From the NCBI GenBank assembly GCA_964565925.1, contig CAZMGV010000001.1:248001-312000 (forward strand): a stretch of 64,000 nt of DNA, written 5' to 3'. Each line of letters begins with the position of its first letter. Within the stretch, counting starts at the first letter, position 1. A program made the position numbers and the translations under genes. Shown here piece after piece: positions 1 to 9,625 of the stretch. The notes beneath the pieces are model-generated. The model saw nothing but the letters and a program-made list of their open reading frames with translations, did no database searches and was not told the DNA's origin. Origin of the DNA: CAZMGV01 sp964565925 (GTDB taxonomy: Bacteria > JAGRBM01 > JAHCIT01).

Positions 1-2
1 AG

Positions 3-2054
3 TCTGAAAGATTCTCATCCGCCGGATCGGTTTTCGGATCTCTGCTCATCGCCTACTCCGGGGTTTTCCTGAATACCCATGCGGCACTTCAGTATCTGTT
101 CGCATGGTCGTGGTGCGGATGGTACCTGTGCGCGCTCAACAGATTCCACGACAGGCCGTCGTGGCGGACCGGAGCCCTTACCACGCTCTGTCTATGGGCG
201 ATCGTCGTTTCCGGAGAATTGCAAACCGTCATGATCCTGGGCGCGCTCACAGTCGGAGTGTCACTGGCCGGCAGCCGCCCTGATGCCCTGAAACGCCTCG
301 GAGGAGCTTCACTCATACTTGGAATTGCCGCCTGCAGTGCGGCGCCATTTCTGTTGCCGCTCTATGAACTGTCACTGCACGCCGCCCGTGGATACGAAAA
401 CTCCCTGAAACTGGTCACTGAATGGTCATTCCATCCCTTGAGAATCCTGGAATGGTTTGTTCCGGGAATTTTCGGGTTACCCGCGTCCGATCCGGTCTGG
501 TGGGCTAACGGAATCAACAGGGCCTCAAATTGGGGATTTTACACCCTCACTTCCGGCATCGCGATTTCTGGGATCCCGGTTGCGGCAATCGGCATATGCC
601 GCATGCACAAACGAGGGTCATACAACGGCTGGTTCTGGTTTATTCTCGGCGCGGTCGCATTCGTGGCGGCGTGCGGGGACTGGCTGCCGTTTTATCGCCT
701 GCTGTACGACTTCATACCTCTCTGGCATATGTTCAAATTTCCGGAACGACTGCTGTTCTGGGTTACACTGGCAGCGGGCTGGTACGCCGCCGGCGGTTTC
801 GACCTGCTCTCTATGGATGACCGACCAAAACGGTCTGTGCTGTGCGCAACTGGCGCCGCAGCCATAGGTGCGGCCCTCATCGTCTGCGCCGGACAGGTTT
901 CACTCGTCGGTTCGATTGTCGGGACTGCCGGCGGGACTACGGGGATGCAGGATCCGGAACTGCTGCGGCAGGTATCCGGCAGTTTCAGGACGGCCGGAAT
1001 CTGCTGGCTCCTGGTTTCAGCCGCTATCGCCTGTCTTTTTTCATTCCGGAACCGATCCCTTCCGCTCTTATTCGTCCCGGTAACGGTGATCATCCTCGTC
1101 TATTCCTTCAGCCTGTTTGTTCCTCTATGGCCGAAGACGACCTACGAGACTTCGCCCGGCGCCGTTACAAGTCTGGTCAGATCATTCCCGGAGACCGGGC
1201 AACCGTCGCCGTATCCGCTTCGTGTCAACTCCAGTCTTTTCGTTACCCAGCTCAAGACTTATGCCCCCCAGAAGGAAGGCAGGCTCATTTCCCTGATGAC
1301 GTGGGACACACTGATGGGGAATCTCATGCTCATTACGCCATGGTCGGATATGCTCGGCTATAACTCATCGGAAATCTATTCGTTCCGGATGATGCGGGAC
1401 CTCGCAAACATCGCCAACTTTTCCACACTGACAAACACCGGTTACCTGGCCCTCTTTCCCGATAACGCCGGCAAGACCCCCAGCCTGACTTGCGGGGAAC
1501 TGATCCCTGATTCCGGATCGCCGGGCCTTCTTTGGTGCCGGAACAGTCACGCACTTCCGCCGGTCTGGTGTCCCGGCAACTGGAAAATACCTGCCAGCAG
1601 CGACGACCTGGTTCATAGCTATCGTGCCACGAACTTTGCCGCGACCGGCCCGGGTTTCGCGTATCTGGGCAGCTTCGACCGGCGGATGCCGCAACCCAAC
1701 GGAGATTGGCCCCCTCCGTCTGACGGCGATCATGCAAACCTCTCCACAAGCTGCAGCCCCCTCCGCTGGGACGAAGAGGACCGGACAGTTCTGGTGGATA
1801 AAGGCTTTGATGGCCCGGTCGTCTTGAGGGACATGAACTACCCGGGCTGGAAAGCATCGGTTGGCGGGACCGACATACCTGTCCTTTCGGTGAACGGTGG
1901 CCTGCTGGGGGCCTGGGTCCCGGCGGGCAGGCGTGAAGTCAGGTTCGAATTCGAACCCGTTTCGATCCGGATCGGCTTCGTCATTGCCGCAGCTACCGTT
2001 CTCGTCGCATTCTTTGTCTTCGTTTTCCCCGATCTGAAACGGAGAACAAGTTGA
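3..2054 (+). CDS. YfhO-family membrane protein, 5' end outside window
   Basis: The reading frame is open from base 3, so the N-terminus lies upstream; 683 codons are visible. The protein has many hydrophobic membrane segments (the first about residues 1-260, others to about residue 370), a soluble stretch, then a last membrane helix at the extreme C-terminus. It aligns along its whole visible length with the next gene: both carry FPERLL, a YNSSE motif, and a YPGWKA motif shortly before the end. These are features of the YfhO family, large polytopic proteins linked in Gram-positives to sugar or lipid modification of the cell envelope. The substrate here is unknown. It overlaps the next gene by four bases (TTGA), so the two are probably translated together. 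The family call is good, the function is not established. Confidence 0.8.
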   Translation, partial: SERFSSAGSVFGSLLIAYSGVFLNTHAALQYLFAWSWCGWYLCALNRFHDRPSWRTGALTTLCLWAIVVSGELQTVMILGALTVGVSLAGSRPDALKRLGGASLILGIAACSAAPFLLPLYELSLHAARGYENSLKLVTEWSFHPLRILEWFVPGIFGLPASDPVWWANGINRASNWGFYTLTSGIAISGIPVAAIGICRMHKRGSYNGWFWFILGAVAFVAACGDWLPFYRLLYDFIPLWHMFKFPERLLFWVTLAAGWYAAGGFDLLSMDDRPKRSVLCATGAAAIGAALIVCAGQVSLVGSIVGTAGGTTGMQDPELLRQVSGSFRTAGICWLLVSAAIACLFSFRNRSLPLLFVPVTVIILVYSFSLFVPLWPKTTYETSPGAVTSLVRSFPETGQPSPYPLRVNSSLFVTQLKTYAPQKEGRLISLMTWDTLMGNLMLITPWSDMLGYNSSEIYSFRMMRDLANIANFSTLTNTGYLALFPDNAGKTPSLTCGELIPDSGSPGLLWCRNSHALPPVWCPGNWKIPASSDDLVHSYRATNFAATGPGFAYLGSFDRRMPQPNGDWPPPSDGDHANLSTSCSPLRWDEEDRTVLVDKGFDGPVVLRDMNYPGWKASVGGTDIPVLSVNGGLLGAWVPAGRREVRFEFEPVSIRIGFVIAAATVLVAFFVFVFPDLKRRTS

Positions 2055-4474
2055 GCGAAAAATACCCGGCCATACGGAACAGAATGGAAGGACTATCCGT
2101 CGCCTCAGCTATCGCTGCGGTCAATCTCGTCTACTTCTGGAAGATATGGACGGGCGCCGCAGCGTTCTGGTACCGGGATTCGGTTATCGGCTTCCTGCCG
2201 ACAAAACTCTATCTGCGGGAACGGCTGCTCTCCGGGGAATGGCCGCTCTGGATAGACCGGGTAAAAAACGGCATGCCGTTCTGGGGTGATCCGGTGAACG
2301 CCGTCCTTTATCCAGGACACGCCCTTCTGCTTCTTTTCAGAGACCCGTTATACGCTTACGGCCTGCTCGTGATTGTCCATTTTGCACTGGCGCACGGCGG
2401 TTTTTATCTGTGGCTCCGCTCGCTCGATCTCGGCCGCGCCGGCGCCTTCCTCGGAGCGCTATCGGTCGCCTATTGCGGGGTCTTTGTCCAGAAACACGAG
2501 AACGTTCAGTTCCTGTTCGCATGGGCATGGCTGGGCTGGTATTTCACCGCCCTGAACCGGTATCTCCGCGCACCGGGATGGGGATGGGGTGCACTGGTCG
2601 TGGCGGCCCTCTACCTTCCGACGACGAGCGGCGATATCCAGACGATCTATATCGCCGGCGGGCTATCCGTTGTTCTCGCACTTCTGGAAGCCCGGAAACA
2701 CCGCGAATTCAGATACCGGCTGGGCGGAACCCTCTGGTTACTGACAACAACCGCGCTGCTGGCATCGCCTTTTCTCTTGCCTGTATATGAACTCTCAACA
2801 CGGACAACCCGGCTGGCATCAGGCACTCTCGAAGCCGTAACCCAATGGTCTTTCCATCCGTTCCGCTGGACCGAATGGTTCGTTCCGGAACTCTACGGAT
2901 TCACGTTCCGCGAGGATATGCCGTTCTGGGCGAAATCGCTCGCCCGCACTGACTACATCGGCTTCTACACCCCGCAGAGTTACTTCGGAATCCTGCTGAT
3001 CCCGCTTGCCCTTCTGGGTCTCTGGAAGAGCCGTAACAGCCGGTCGATCCGGTTGTGGACCGTTACCGGCCTGTTCTTCTTTGTCGCGGCCTGCGGGACC
3101 TGGACGCCGCTTTACGGGGTTCTCTATAAAGTCCTCCCGTTCTGGGCGAACTTCCGTTTTCCCGAACGGCTTCTGATCTGGGTGATGATGGCTCTGGCGG
3201 TAATGGCGGCGCACGGCCTCGACTGGTTCCGCTCCGATCGGTCCGCCGATGATGGCCGCCCGTTCCCGGTCGTTATCCCGGCCTTCATGGTCTTGGTGAC
3301 GGTCGTCCTGTGGGAAATCGGAGGGCAGACGGACCTGATCGACCCCTGGCTCCGGGATATACGCGGAGCCGATCTGTCGCCTGAACTTTTCAACCTGATC
3401 GGAAGGGCACTTCAGAAGGCCGCGCTCCTGTGGGCCGCCGGAACCGTTGTCATGGTTCTGATTGCCATTTCCCGGTGGAAAGCTGCAGCCTGGGCCGCCG
3501 TTCTGTTCACCGCCATTGAACTGTTCCGGGTGACAGTGCCAATGGCCCCGGTTTGGGATTCGAACAACTACCGCACGCCGCCTTCACTCATTGGCCGGTT
3601 CCTGACCGACTTCCCTGCCGAGGCCAATCCCGAGGGCGTCCCCGCGCGTCTCTTTTTCAATCACGAAAGCGGCAAGATTCACTGGGCAGGCGAAGAGACC
3701 GAAGCGGTTTCAAGGCAGATCTGGAATCTCGTCTACGGCAACCTCATTCTGCTCACGCCGTATTCAAGTCCGATCGGCTACAACTCGTCCGAGCTCACCA
3801 CGATGACCCGCATGCTCCATGGCGCCCAGTGGCGGAACTACCTGGCGCTGACGGGCGGCAACTACTGGCTGGTCCTTCCGCAGACCGCCGAAAAGCGGAC
3901 CGACTGGACCTGCGGGAAACCCGACTCGGTGCTCAATCTGGTCTGGTGCACCGATGCTCTGCAGACCGGCCCCGCCCGCTGCCCGGCCAACTGGACACGT
4001 TTTGAAGATCCAAAATCACTGGCAAGCGCCTACCGCATTACCGACTTCAAGAACCGGCGGGACTATGCCCTGATCGGCTCATTCGACGCCGCGGACAATT
4101 CGAACATCTCCCCGGCTGTTCAGTCGGGTTCAGGCTCGGCCGCATCGATCTGCGACCCGCTCATCTGGGACGAGGATCACCGGGTAGTCCGCGTTGAACA
4201 CACCAACGAAGGCCCGGTAATTATCCGGGACAACTACTATCCGGGCTGGAAAGCGTACGCGGAAGGGAAAGAGCTGCCCGTATTCCCCGCCAACGGCGGA
4301 CAGATCGCCGCGTGGGTGCCGTCCGGACGTCAGGATGTCGAGTTCCGGTTCGAGCCGGGCTCGCTCCGGATCGGCGTCTTGCTGGCGGCACTGGGGTTCT
4401 TCATGAACTGGGTGGCTGCGTGGAGGTATCGCCCGCGGGCTCCGTCCCTCGACATTTCCGAAAAAGCGCCATAA
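2051..4474 (+). CDS. YfhO-family membrane protein, complete tandem paralogue
   Basis: This 807-residue protein starts with TTG inside the stop codon of the previous gene (TTGA overlap). It has a first membrane helix near residues 15-35, about ten further helices to about residue 480, a soluble C-terminal region with the YPGWKA motif near residue 735, and a final helix followed by a short basic tail. It is a full-length paralogue of its upstream neighbour, so the pair arose by tandem duplication. YfhO-like proteins resemble GT-C membrane glycosyltransferases in architecture, which would place the active site on the outer face of the inner membrane; this is inference. A strong hairpin follows the stop codon at once, suggesting the end of the transcript. 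Confidence 0.82.
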   Translation: MSEKYPAIRNRMEGLSVASAIAAVNLVYFWKIWTGAAAFWYRDSVIGFLPTKLYLRERLLSGEWPLWIDRVKNGMPFWGDPVNAVLYPGHALLLLFRDPLYAYGLLVIVHFALAHGGFYLWLRSLDLGRAGAFLGALSVAYCGVFVQKHENVQFLFAWAWLGWYFTALNRYLRAPGWGWGALVVAALYLPTTSGDIQTIYIAGGLSVVLALLEARKHREFRYRLGGTLWLLTTTALLASPFLLPVYELSTRTTRLASGTLEAVTQWSFHPFRWTEWFVPELYGFTFREDMPFWAKSLARTDYIGFYTPQSYFGILLIPLALLGLWKSRNSRSIRLWTVTGLFFFVAACGTWTPLYGVLYKVLPFWANFRFPERLLIWVMMALAVMAAHGLDWFRSDRSADDGRPFPVVIPAFMVLVTVVLWEIGGQTDLIDPWLRDIRGADLSPELFNLIGRALQKAALLWAAGTVVMVLIAISRWKAAAWAAVLFTAIELFRVTVPMAPVWDSNNYRTPPSLIGRFLTDFPAEANPEGVPARLFFNHESGKIHWAGEETEAVSRQIWNLVYGNLILLTPYSSPIGYNSSELTTMTRMLHGAQWRNYLALTGGNYWLVLPQTAEKRTDWTCGKPDSVLNLVWCTDALQTGPARCPANWTRFEDPKSLASAYRITDFKNRRDYALIGSFDAADNSNISPAVQSGSGSAASICDPLIWDEDHRVVRVEHTNEGPVIIRDNYYPGWKAYAEGKELPVFPANGGQIAAWVPSGRQDVEFRFEPGSLRIGVLLAALGFFMNWVAAWRYRPRAPSLDISEKAP

Positions 4475-4478
4475 AAGA

Positions 4479-4513
4479 ACCCGGCCCTGGTTCGTGATGA
4501 ACCAGAGCCGGGT
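4479..4513 (+). terminator. Hairpin after the YfhO pair
   Basis: A 15-base stem with one mismatch (4479-4493 against 4499-4513) and a five-base loop starts four bases after the stop codon. There is no T tract downstream on the plus strand. On the minus strand the hairpin is followed by TTCTTTTAT, so its shape suits a minus-strand terminator better, although no minus-strand gene reads into it. It most likely ends or stabilises the yfhO transcript. The remaining 166 bases to hemC hold only a weak six-base hairpin (4586-4604). Confidence 0.6.
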
Positions 4514-4679
4514 CGGGGAAGGGGAGGGAACTAGGTAAACACACAATGACACCTTCTATTAAAATCCCTGTGAAGACGCCGTTAATTCGGGTTCATACCC
4601 CGAAAAAGCCCAGGAATTTCAGACACTAAAACCTTTTAATGTTCCTCAGCCCTTTAAGCCCCGAAACCATCAATTTTGA

Positions 4680-5609
4680 ATGAAAACCCACGTTAAAATC
4701 GGAACCCGCGGTTCCAAACTAGCTCTCTGGCAGGCCAACCATATCTCCGACCTTTTGCGTCAGAAGCATCCCGGGATCGAAATCAGCCTCGAAATCATCA
4801 AAACAACCGGAGATAAAGTGCTCGACCGACCCCTCGCGGAGATCGGCGGCAAGGGTCTCTTCGTCAAAGAAATCGAAGATGCCCTTCTGGAAAAGCGCGT
4901 TGACCTGGCGATTCACTCCCTGAAAGACGTCCCGGCGGAGCTTCCGTCCGGCCTGGGACTGGTGGCCTATCTCACCCGCGAAGACCCGCGCGACGCGCTG
5001 TGCGCCCGGGACGGCAAGACGCTCGCCACCCTGCCCTCTGGCGCCCGCGTCGGCACATCGAGCCTGCGCCGCAAGATTCAGCTCCGGGCGCTGCGGCCGG
5101 ATCTCCGGTTTCTGGACCTTCGCGGCAACGTCGACACGCGGTTCCGGAAACTTGACGAGGGCGAGTACGACGCGATCGTACTCGCCGCCGCCGGACTGAA
5201 CCGCCTCGGGTGGGCCAGCCGCGCGACCGAACTGGTCGGCGCCGACAAGGTGATACCGGCCATCGGCCAGGGGATCTTGGGGCTTGAAGCCCGCACCGAC
5301 GACCGCGACACGCTCGCTCTGGTCGAGCCCCTGAAAGACAAGGCGGCTGAGACCGCCGCGCTGTGCGAACGGGCCCTGCTGAAACGGATGGGGGCCTCCT
5401 GCTGGCTTCCGCTGGGCGGGCACGCCACGCTGCAAACAGACGGTATTTTGCTCACGTCGTTTCTCTCGTCTATCGAAGGTACAGGCGCGCTCCACCATTC
5501 GGCCACGGGGAAAGATCCCGTGAAGCTCGGCAATGAAGTGGGAGACGCGCTGCTCGAACGGGGCGGCCGGAAAATCCTGAAAGAGATCGAACAGAAATAT
5601 GCCCGCTAA
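4680..5609 (+). CDS. hemC: Porphobilinogen deaminase (hydroxymethylbilane synthase)
   Basis: The 309-residue protein polymerises four porphobilinogens to hydroxymethylbilane in tetrapyrrole synthesis. The family motifs are in order: IGTRGSKLALWQ at the N-terminus, the KGLFVKEIE and IHSLKDVP stretches of domain 1, GTSSLRRKIQL, and RGNVDTR. The dipyrromethane cofactor cysteine is Cys241 in the motif GASCWLPLGGHA. Length is normal. The ATG follows TTTTGA with no clear Shine-Dalgarno site, so initiation may be weak or leaderless. The gene overlaps the cobA-hemD fusion by 11 bases, so the product can pass straight to the next enzyme. This is the first gene of a plus-strand run that continues into fmt and rsmB. 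Confidence 0.97.
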   Translation: MKTHVKIGTRGSKLALWQANHISDLLRQKHPGIEISLEIIKTTGDKVLDRPLAEIGGKGLFVKEIEDALLEKRVDLAIHSLKDVPAELPSGLGLVAYLTREDPRDALCARDGKTLATLPSGARVGTSSLRRKIQLRALRPDLRFLDLRGNVDTRFRKLDEGEYDAIVLAAAGLNRLGWASRATELVGADKVIPAIGQGILGLEARTDDRDTLALVEPLKDKAAETAALCERALLKRMGASCWLPLGGHATLQTDGILLTSFLSSIEGTGALHHSATGKDPVKLGNEVGDALLERGGRKILKEIEQKYAR

Positions 5610-7140
5610 AGCGCAACTGTCATCCGGAATTGTGTACCTCGTGGGCGCGGGCCCGGGAGATCCGGAACTGCTCACCCTGAAGGGCAAGCGCCTGCTCGAG
5701 GAAGCCGATATCGTTTTCTACGACTACCTCGCAAACCCCGCCCTGCTCGAACACGCCCGCCCGGAAGCGGAGCGCATCTTCGTCGGGAAAAAGGGCGGCA
5801 CCGACTACATCAAGCAGGAAGAGATCAACCAGCTGATCGTTGACGCGGCCAAAGGCGGCAAGAAAGTCGTGCGCCTCAAGGGCGGCGATCCGCTCGTCTT
5901 CGGACGCGGCGGCGAAGAGGCAGAAGAACTGGTCGAGGCCGGCATCCGGTTCGAATTCGTTCCCGGCATCACCAGCGCCATCGCGGCACCCACCTATGGC
6001 GGCATCCCCCTTACCCACCGCGACTTCACGGCATCGGTCACCTTCGTCACCGGCAACGAGAAGGAAGGGAAAGAAGATTCGCTGATCCCCTGGGAAAAAC
6101 TGGCGGCGGAAAACTCCACGCTCGTCATGCTCATGGGCGTCAGGCAGATGGCAAACAACGTCGAACAGCTGATCCGCCACGGCCGCGCCCGCCATACGCC
6201 GGCCGCCGTCATCCAGTGGGGTACCTGGCCGAGGCAGAAGTCGGTGGCCGGCACGCTGGATAACATCGAGAAGCTCGTAAAGGACGCCGGTATCGAGGCC
6301 CCCGCCGTATTTATCGTCGGCGAGGTGGTTTCGCTGCGGGACAAGCTGAACTGGTTCGAGAAGAAACCGCTCTTCGGGAAACGGGTGCTCGTGACCCGCG
6401 CCCGCAAGCAGGCAAGTGACTTCGCCCGGGGGCTCAAGGAACTGGGCGCCGATGTGCGGGAGACACCGACCATCGACATCAAGGACCCGGCTTCGTGGAC
6501 GGAGGCCGACAAGGCCTTGGACCAGATGGCCGGCGAGCAGTGGCTGGTTTTTACGAGCCCCAATGGCGTCGAAAAGACCGCCGAGCGTCTCAAGGCGCGC
6601 AGCCTCGACATCCGGACGCTGAAGGGCCCCCGGATCGTCGCGATCGGACCCGCGACCGCCGCCGCCTGCGAAGCGGTCGGACTGCTCGTCGCTGCCGTAC
6701 CCGGCGAATTTGTCGCCGAGGGGGTCGTGAAGTTCTTTGAAACCCAGAACGTGAAAGGCCAGCGGGTAACCATCCTGCGGGCCGCCGAAGCGCGGGAGAT
6801 ACTGCCCGAGGCGCTGCGCAAGATGGGCGCGCAGGTGACCGTCGCCGCCGTTTACCAGACCGTCCAGCCCACCGCTGACGGCGAAAAACTGGCGAATGAG
6901 CTGCTGGACGGAAAGATCGATCTCCTGACCTTCACCAGTTCGTCGACCGTGAAGAACTTCGTGCAACTCGTGGGCGAGCCGACGATCAAGAAGCTGCCGC
7001 CGTCCGTGAAAGTGGCCTCGATCGGCCCCATTACCAGCGACACCGCACGCGAAGCCGGGCTCAACGTCGTTATCGAACCGCCGGACTTCCATATCCCGTC
7101 GTTCCTGAAGGCCATCGAACAGCACTTTGCGAAGCATTGA
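5599..7140 (+). CDS. cobA-hemD: Fused uroporphyrinogen-III C-methyltransferase / uroporphyrinogen-III synthase
   Basis: This 513-residue protein joins two enzymes. Residues 1 to about 245 are a SUMT (CobA) domain with the SAM-binding VYLVGAGPGDPELLT start, the RLKGGDPLVFGRG loop and the EFVPGITSA segment. After a linker (FGKRVLVTRA, about residue 258) residues to the end form a HemD-type uroporphyrinogen-III synthase with FTSPNGVE and LTFTSSSTVKNF. HemD closes hydroxymethylbilane to uroporphyrinogen III, and CobA methylates it at C2 and C7 to precorrin-2, the branch to siroheme and cobalamin. The fusion is known from clostridia and several deltaproteobacteria. It overlaps hemC, as expected for a common pathway. 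No hemB, hemL or siroheme genes are present in the window. Confidence 0.95.
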   Translation: MPAKAQLSSGIVYLVGAGPGDPELLTLKGKRLLEEADIVFYDYLANPALLEHARPEAERIFVGKKGGTDYIKQEEINQLIVDAAKGGKKVVRLKGGDPLVFGRGGEEAEELVEAGIRFEFVPGITSAIAAPTYGGIPLTHRDFTASVTFVTGNEKEGKEDSLIPWEKLAAENSTLVMLMGVRQMANNVEQLIRHGRARHTPAAVIQWGTWPRQKSVAGTLDNIEKLVKDAGIEAPAVFIVGEVVSLRDKLNWFEKKPLFGKRVLVTRARKQASDFARGLKELGADVRETPTIDIKDPASWTEADKALDQMAGEQWLVFTSPNGVEKTAERLKARSLDIRTLKGPRIVAIGPATAAACEAVGLLVAAVPGEFVAEGVVKFFETQNVKGQRVTILRAAEAREILPEALRKMGAQVTVAAVYQTVQPTADGEKLANELLDGKIDLLTFTSSSTVKNFVQLVGEPTIKKLPPSVKVASIGPITSDTAREAGLNVVIEPPDFHIPSFLKAIEQHFAKH

Positions 7141-7146
7141 GGATCT

Positions 7147-8079
7147 ATGGCGATCTGGTATTTCGGCACACCGGAGTTCGCCGTAGCGCCGTTGAAGGCG
7201 CTTCTGGACAGCGGGGAAAAAATTTCGCTCGTCGTCACGCAACCGGACCGTCCCGCCGGACGCAAAGGCGAACTGAAGGCCCCCGAGGTAAAGGTATTCG
7301 CCCAGTCGCACGGGCTCCCGGTCTATCAGCCGGAAAAGGTCAGGTCCCCTGAAGTGCTCGAACATTTCCAGAAGCTCGCCGCAAACGACCGCCCCGAACT
7401 CGCTGTCGTCACTGCATTCGGCCAGATCATCCCGCAGGCACTCCTCGACATTCCTGTGCGGGGGTTCTGGAACGTCCACGCGTCGGTGCTGCCGAAGCTC
7501 CGCGGCGCCTCACCTATCCAGGCCGCCGTAACCGAAGGCTTTGAAGAGACCGGCGTGACGCTCATGCAAATGGACGCAGGGCTCGATACCGGCGACATGC
7601 TCGTCGTGAAGAGCTGCCGTATCGAACCGAACGAGACTGCCGGAGAGCTGCACGACAAGCTGATGCCGCTTGGTGCAGAGGCGCTCATCGAAGGCCTGCG
7701 GCGCGCCCGCGACGGGATACTGAAACCGGTCAGGCAGGACAGCCTGGGAGCGACCTATGCGGCCAAACTTACCCGCGAAAGCGGGACCATCGACTGGAAA
7801 AAACCGGCGGCGTCGGTCGCGAACCTGATCCGCGGGCTCAATCCGTGGCCATCGGCGCAGACGACGCTGAACGGTGAACGGATCAAGATTCACAAGGCGA
7901 TTCCGGCTGGCGGCACCGGCGAACCGGGCACGGTGCTTTCCTACGACCCGCTCACGGTCGCCTGCGGAAACAGATCCATCGAAATCATCGAGATACAGCG
8001 CGAAGGGAAACGGGCGATGGCCGCCTCCGATTTCGTGCGCGGGTTGAAACTCCCCGCAGGAAGCCGGTTCGGATCATGA
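7147..8079 (+). CDS. fmt: Methionyl-tRNA formyltransferase
   Basis: The 310-residue enzyme formylates the initiator Met-tRNA using 10-formyl-tetrahydrofolate. The N-terminal formyltransferase domain shows the WYFGTPEFA start, the catalytic Asn-His pair in WNVHASVLPKLRGA and the GVTLMQMDAGLDTGD motif. The C-terminal domain carries NLIRGLNPWP. Length is typical. It starts six bases after cobA-hemD, behind GAGGAT. It overlaps rsmB by ATGA; fmt-rsmB is a widespread gene pair in bacteria. The peptide deformylase gene def, often found just upstream of fmt, is not here. Confidence 0.96.
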   Translation: MAIWYFGTPEFAVAPLKALLDSGEKISLVVTQPDRPAGRKGELKAPEVKVFAQSHGLPVYQPEKVRSPEVLEHFQKLAANDRPELAVVTAFGQIIPQALLDIPVRGFWNVHASVLPKLRGASPIQAAVTEGFEETGVTLMQMDAGLDTGDMLVVKSCRIEPNETAGELHDKLMPLGAEALIEGLRRARDGILKPVRQDSLGATYAAKLTRESGTIDWKKPAASVANLIRGLNPWPSAQTTLNGERIKIHKAIPAGGTGEPGTVLSYDPLTVACGNRSIEIIEIQREGKRAMAASDFVRGLKLPAGSRFGS

Positions 8080-9614
8080 ACGACAACCGCCCGCCACGCA
8101 GCAACCGCCCTCCCCGTGCGAATCGTCCGTTCCACAAGGGAGCGCCCCGGCCAAGCCGGCCCGGATGGCAAAGCCGCGACGACCGGCCAGGACAGGCAGG
8201 ACGCCCCAGCCGAGAAGGCCGGTCAGGTGACAGGCCCAGAGGCGGACCGGGCAGATTTGCCGCCAAAACGTCCGCTCCTCCGACGCCCCGTGAAGCGGCG
8301 CTGAACGCCCTGCTCGCGGTGAACGCCGGCGAACACCTCGACGCCGCCCTTGATCCGGAACTTCGCAAGGTTGTCCGCCCCGACGACAAGGGGCTGGCCA
8401 CGGAGATCGCCTACGGCGTCCTTCGCTGGCGTGGCCAGCTCGATCCCATTCTGGCGGGCCTGTGTTCGCGCCCGCTTGCGGAGCTGGACGCACGCCTGCG
8501 GGAAGCGATGCGAATCGGGCTGTATCAGCTTCTGTTTCTCGACCGCGTGCCGGTCCACGCCGCGGTGTCCGAATCGGTCGCCCTGATGCCGGAACGGCCG
8601 CTGCGTAACTTTGCCAACGGCGTGCTCCGCGAAGCGGCCCGGCGCCGGGATAAAATGGATCTTATCCACCGCGAGACCGGCACGCCGGAACAGCTTGCTC
8701 ACACCGCCAGCCTTCCGCTCTGGTGGGTCAAGCGGCTCTGGAACCAGATGGGACCCGAAGGCGCCGTGAAGGCGACAGAAGCGGTCAATGAAACACCGCT
8801 CACCTACCTGCGAGTAAATACGGCGAGGCACTCGCGGGACGAGCTGCTCGAGATATTCAAGAAAGACGGCATCGATTCGAGGCCCTGCCGGTTTTCGCCG
8901 GTCGGGATCGAAATCGGCGCGACGCGCTCGGAACTCGACCGGATCGTCAGGGATGGACTCGGGTTCGTCCAGGACGAAGCGAGCCAGATCGTGCCCCTTC
9001 TGGTTGCACCCGCACCCAACAACCGGGTCCTCGACGTCTGCGCCGCCCCCGGCGGGAAGTCGCTCGGGCTGGCGCTCTCCGGAGATGTCAGTGTTCTTTC
9101 GCTGGACCGGTCCGGTCAGCGGCTGGAGCGCCTGAAGAAATCGGCCGAAGCGCTGGGAATTGTTTCTATCGACGGCCGGCAGGCCGACGCACGGCAACTG
9201 CCCGACGCCGTCACCCGGTCTCCTTACGACCGTGTGCTGGCCGACCCGCCCTGCTCCGCCATGGGAACCCTGCACAAGAACCCCGACGCCCGCTGGAACC
9301 GGCAGGACGGCGACCTGCAACTCTATGCCCGGACCCAGCGGGAGATCCTCGATTCGGCATGGCAGGCGGTGCGTAAAGGCGGTCGGCTGGTATATTCCGT
9401 CTGTTCGCTGGAGCCGGAAGAAACATCTGCCGTCGTGAAGGGCTTTCTGTCCGGGCACCCTGATGCACGCCTGCTCACGGCCGCTGAGATTCTCGAACCG
9501 GCACTGGGCGCCGAAGCGGCGAAGTCGGTCACGACGCCCGACGGGTTCATGCGCATGACGCCGTGGGAGCATCATACGGACGGGTTCTTTGCGGCGGCGT
9601 TCGAAAAACGCTAA
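8076..9614 (+). CDS. rsmB: 16S rRNA (cytosine-967 C5)-methyltransferase
   Basis: This 512-residue SAM enzyme methylates C967 of 16S rRNA. After a basic, low-complexity extension (about residues 1-65, rich in Arg, Pro, Gly and Ser) come the NusB-like RNA-binding domain (about 70-200) and the Rossmann methyltransferase domain. Motif I is DVCAAPGGKSL. The two catalytic cysteines are in ADPPCSAMG (motif IV) and VCSLEPEE (motif VI). The family usually lacks the long N-terminal tail, which looks disordered and may bind RNA. The start ATG overlaps the fmt stop codon (ATGA), which fixes it well and shows that the tail is translated. Confidence 0.94.
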   Translation: MNDNRPPRSNRPPRANRPFHKGAPRPSRPGWQSRDDRPGQAGRPSREGRSGDRPRGGPGRFAAKTSAPPTPREAALNALLAVNAGEHLDAALDPELRKVVRPDDKGLATEIAYGVLRWRGQLDPILAGLCSRPLAELDARLREAMRIGLYQLLFLDRVPVHAAVSESVALMPERPLRNFANGVLREAARRRDKMDLIHRETGTPEQLAHTASLPLWWVKRLWNQMGPEGAVKATEAVNETPLTYLRVNTARHSRDELLEIFKKDGIDSRPCRFSPVGIEIGATRSELDRIVRDGLGFVQDEASQIVPLLVAPAPNNRVLDVCAAPGGKSLGLALSGDVSVLSLDRSGQRLERLKKSAEALGIVSIDGRQADARQLPDAVTRSPYDRVLADPPCSAMGTLHKNPDARWNRQDGDLQLYARTQREILDSAWQAVRKGGRLVYSVCSLEPEETSAVVKGFLSGHPDARLLTAAEILEPALGAEAAKSVTTPDGFMRMTPWEHHTDGFFAAAFEKR

Positions 9615-9625
9615 CAATAACACCG

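Noticed and set aside
5620..7479. 619-codon minus-strand frame opposite cobA-hemD
   Set aside because: The plus-strand fusion has all its enzyme motifs; the antisense translation shows none.
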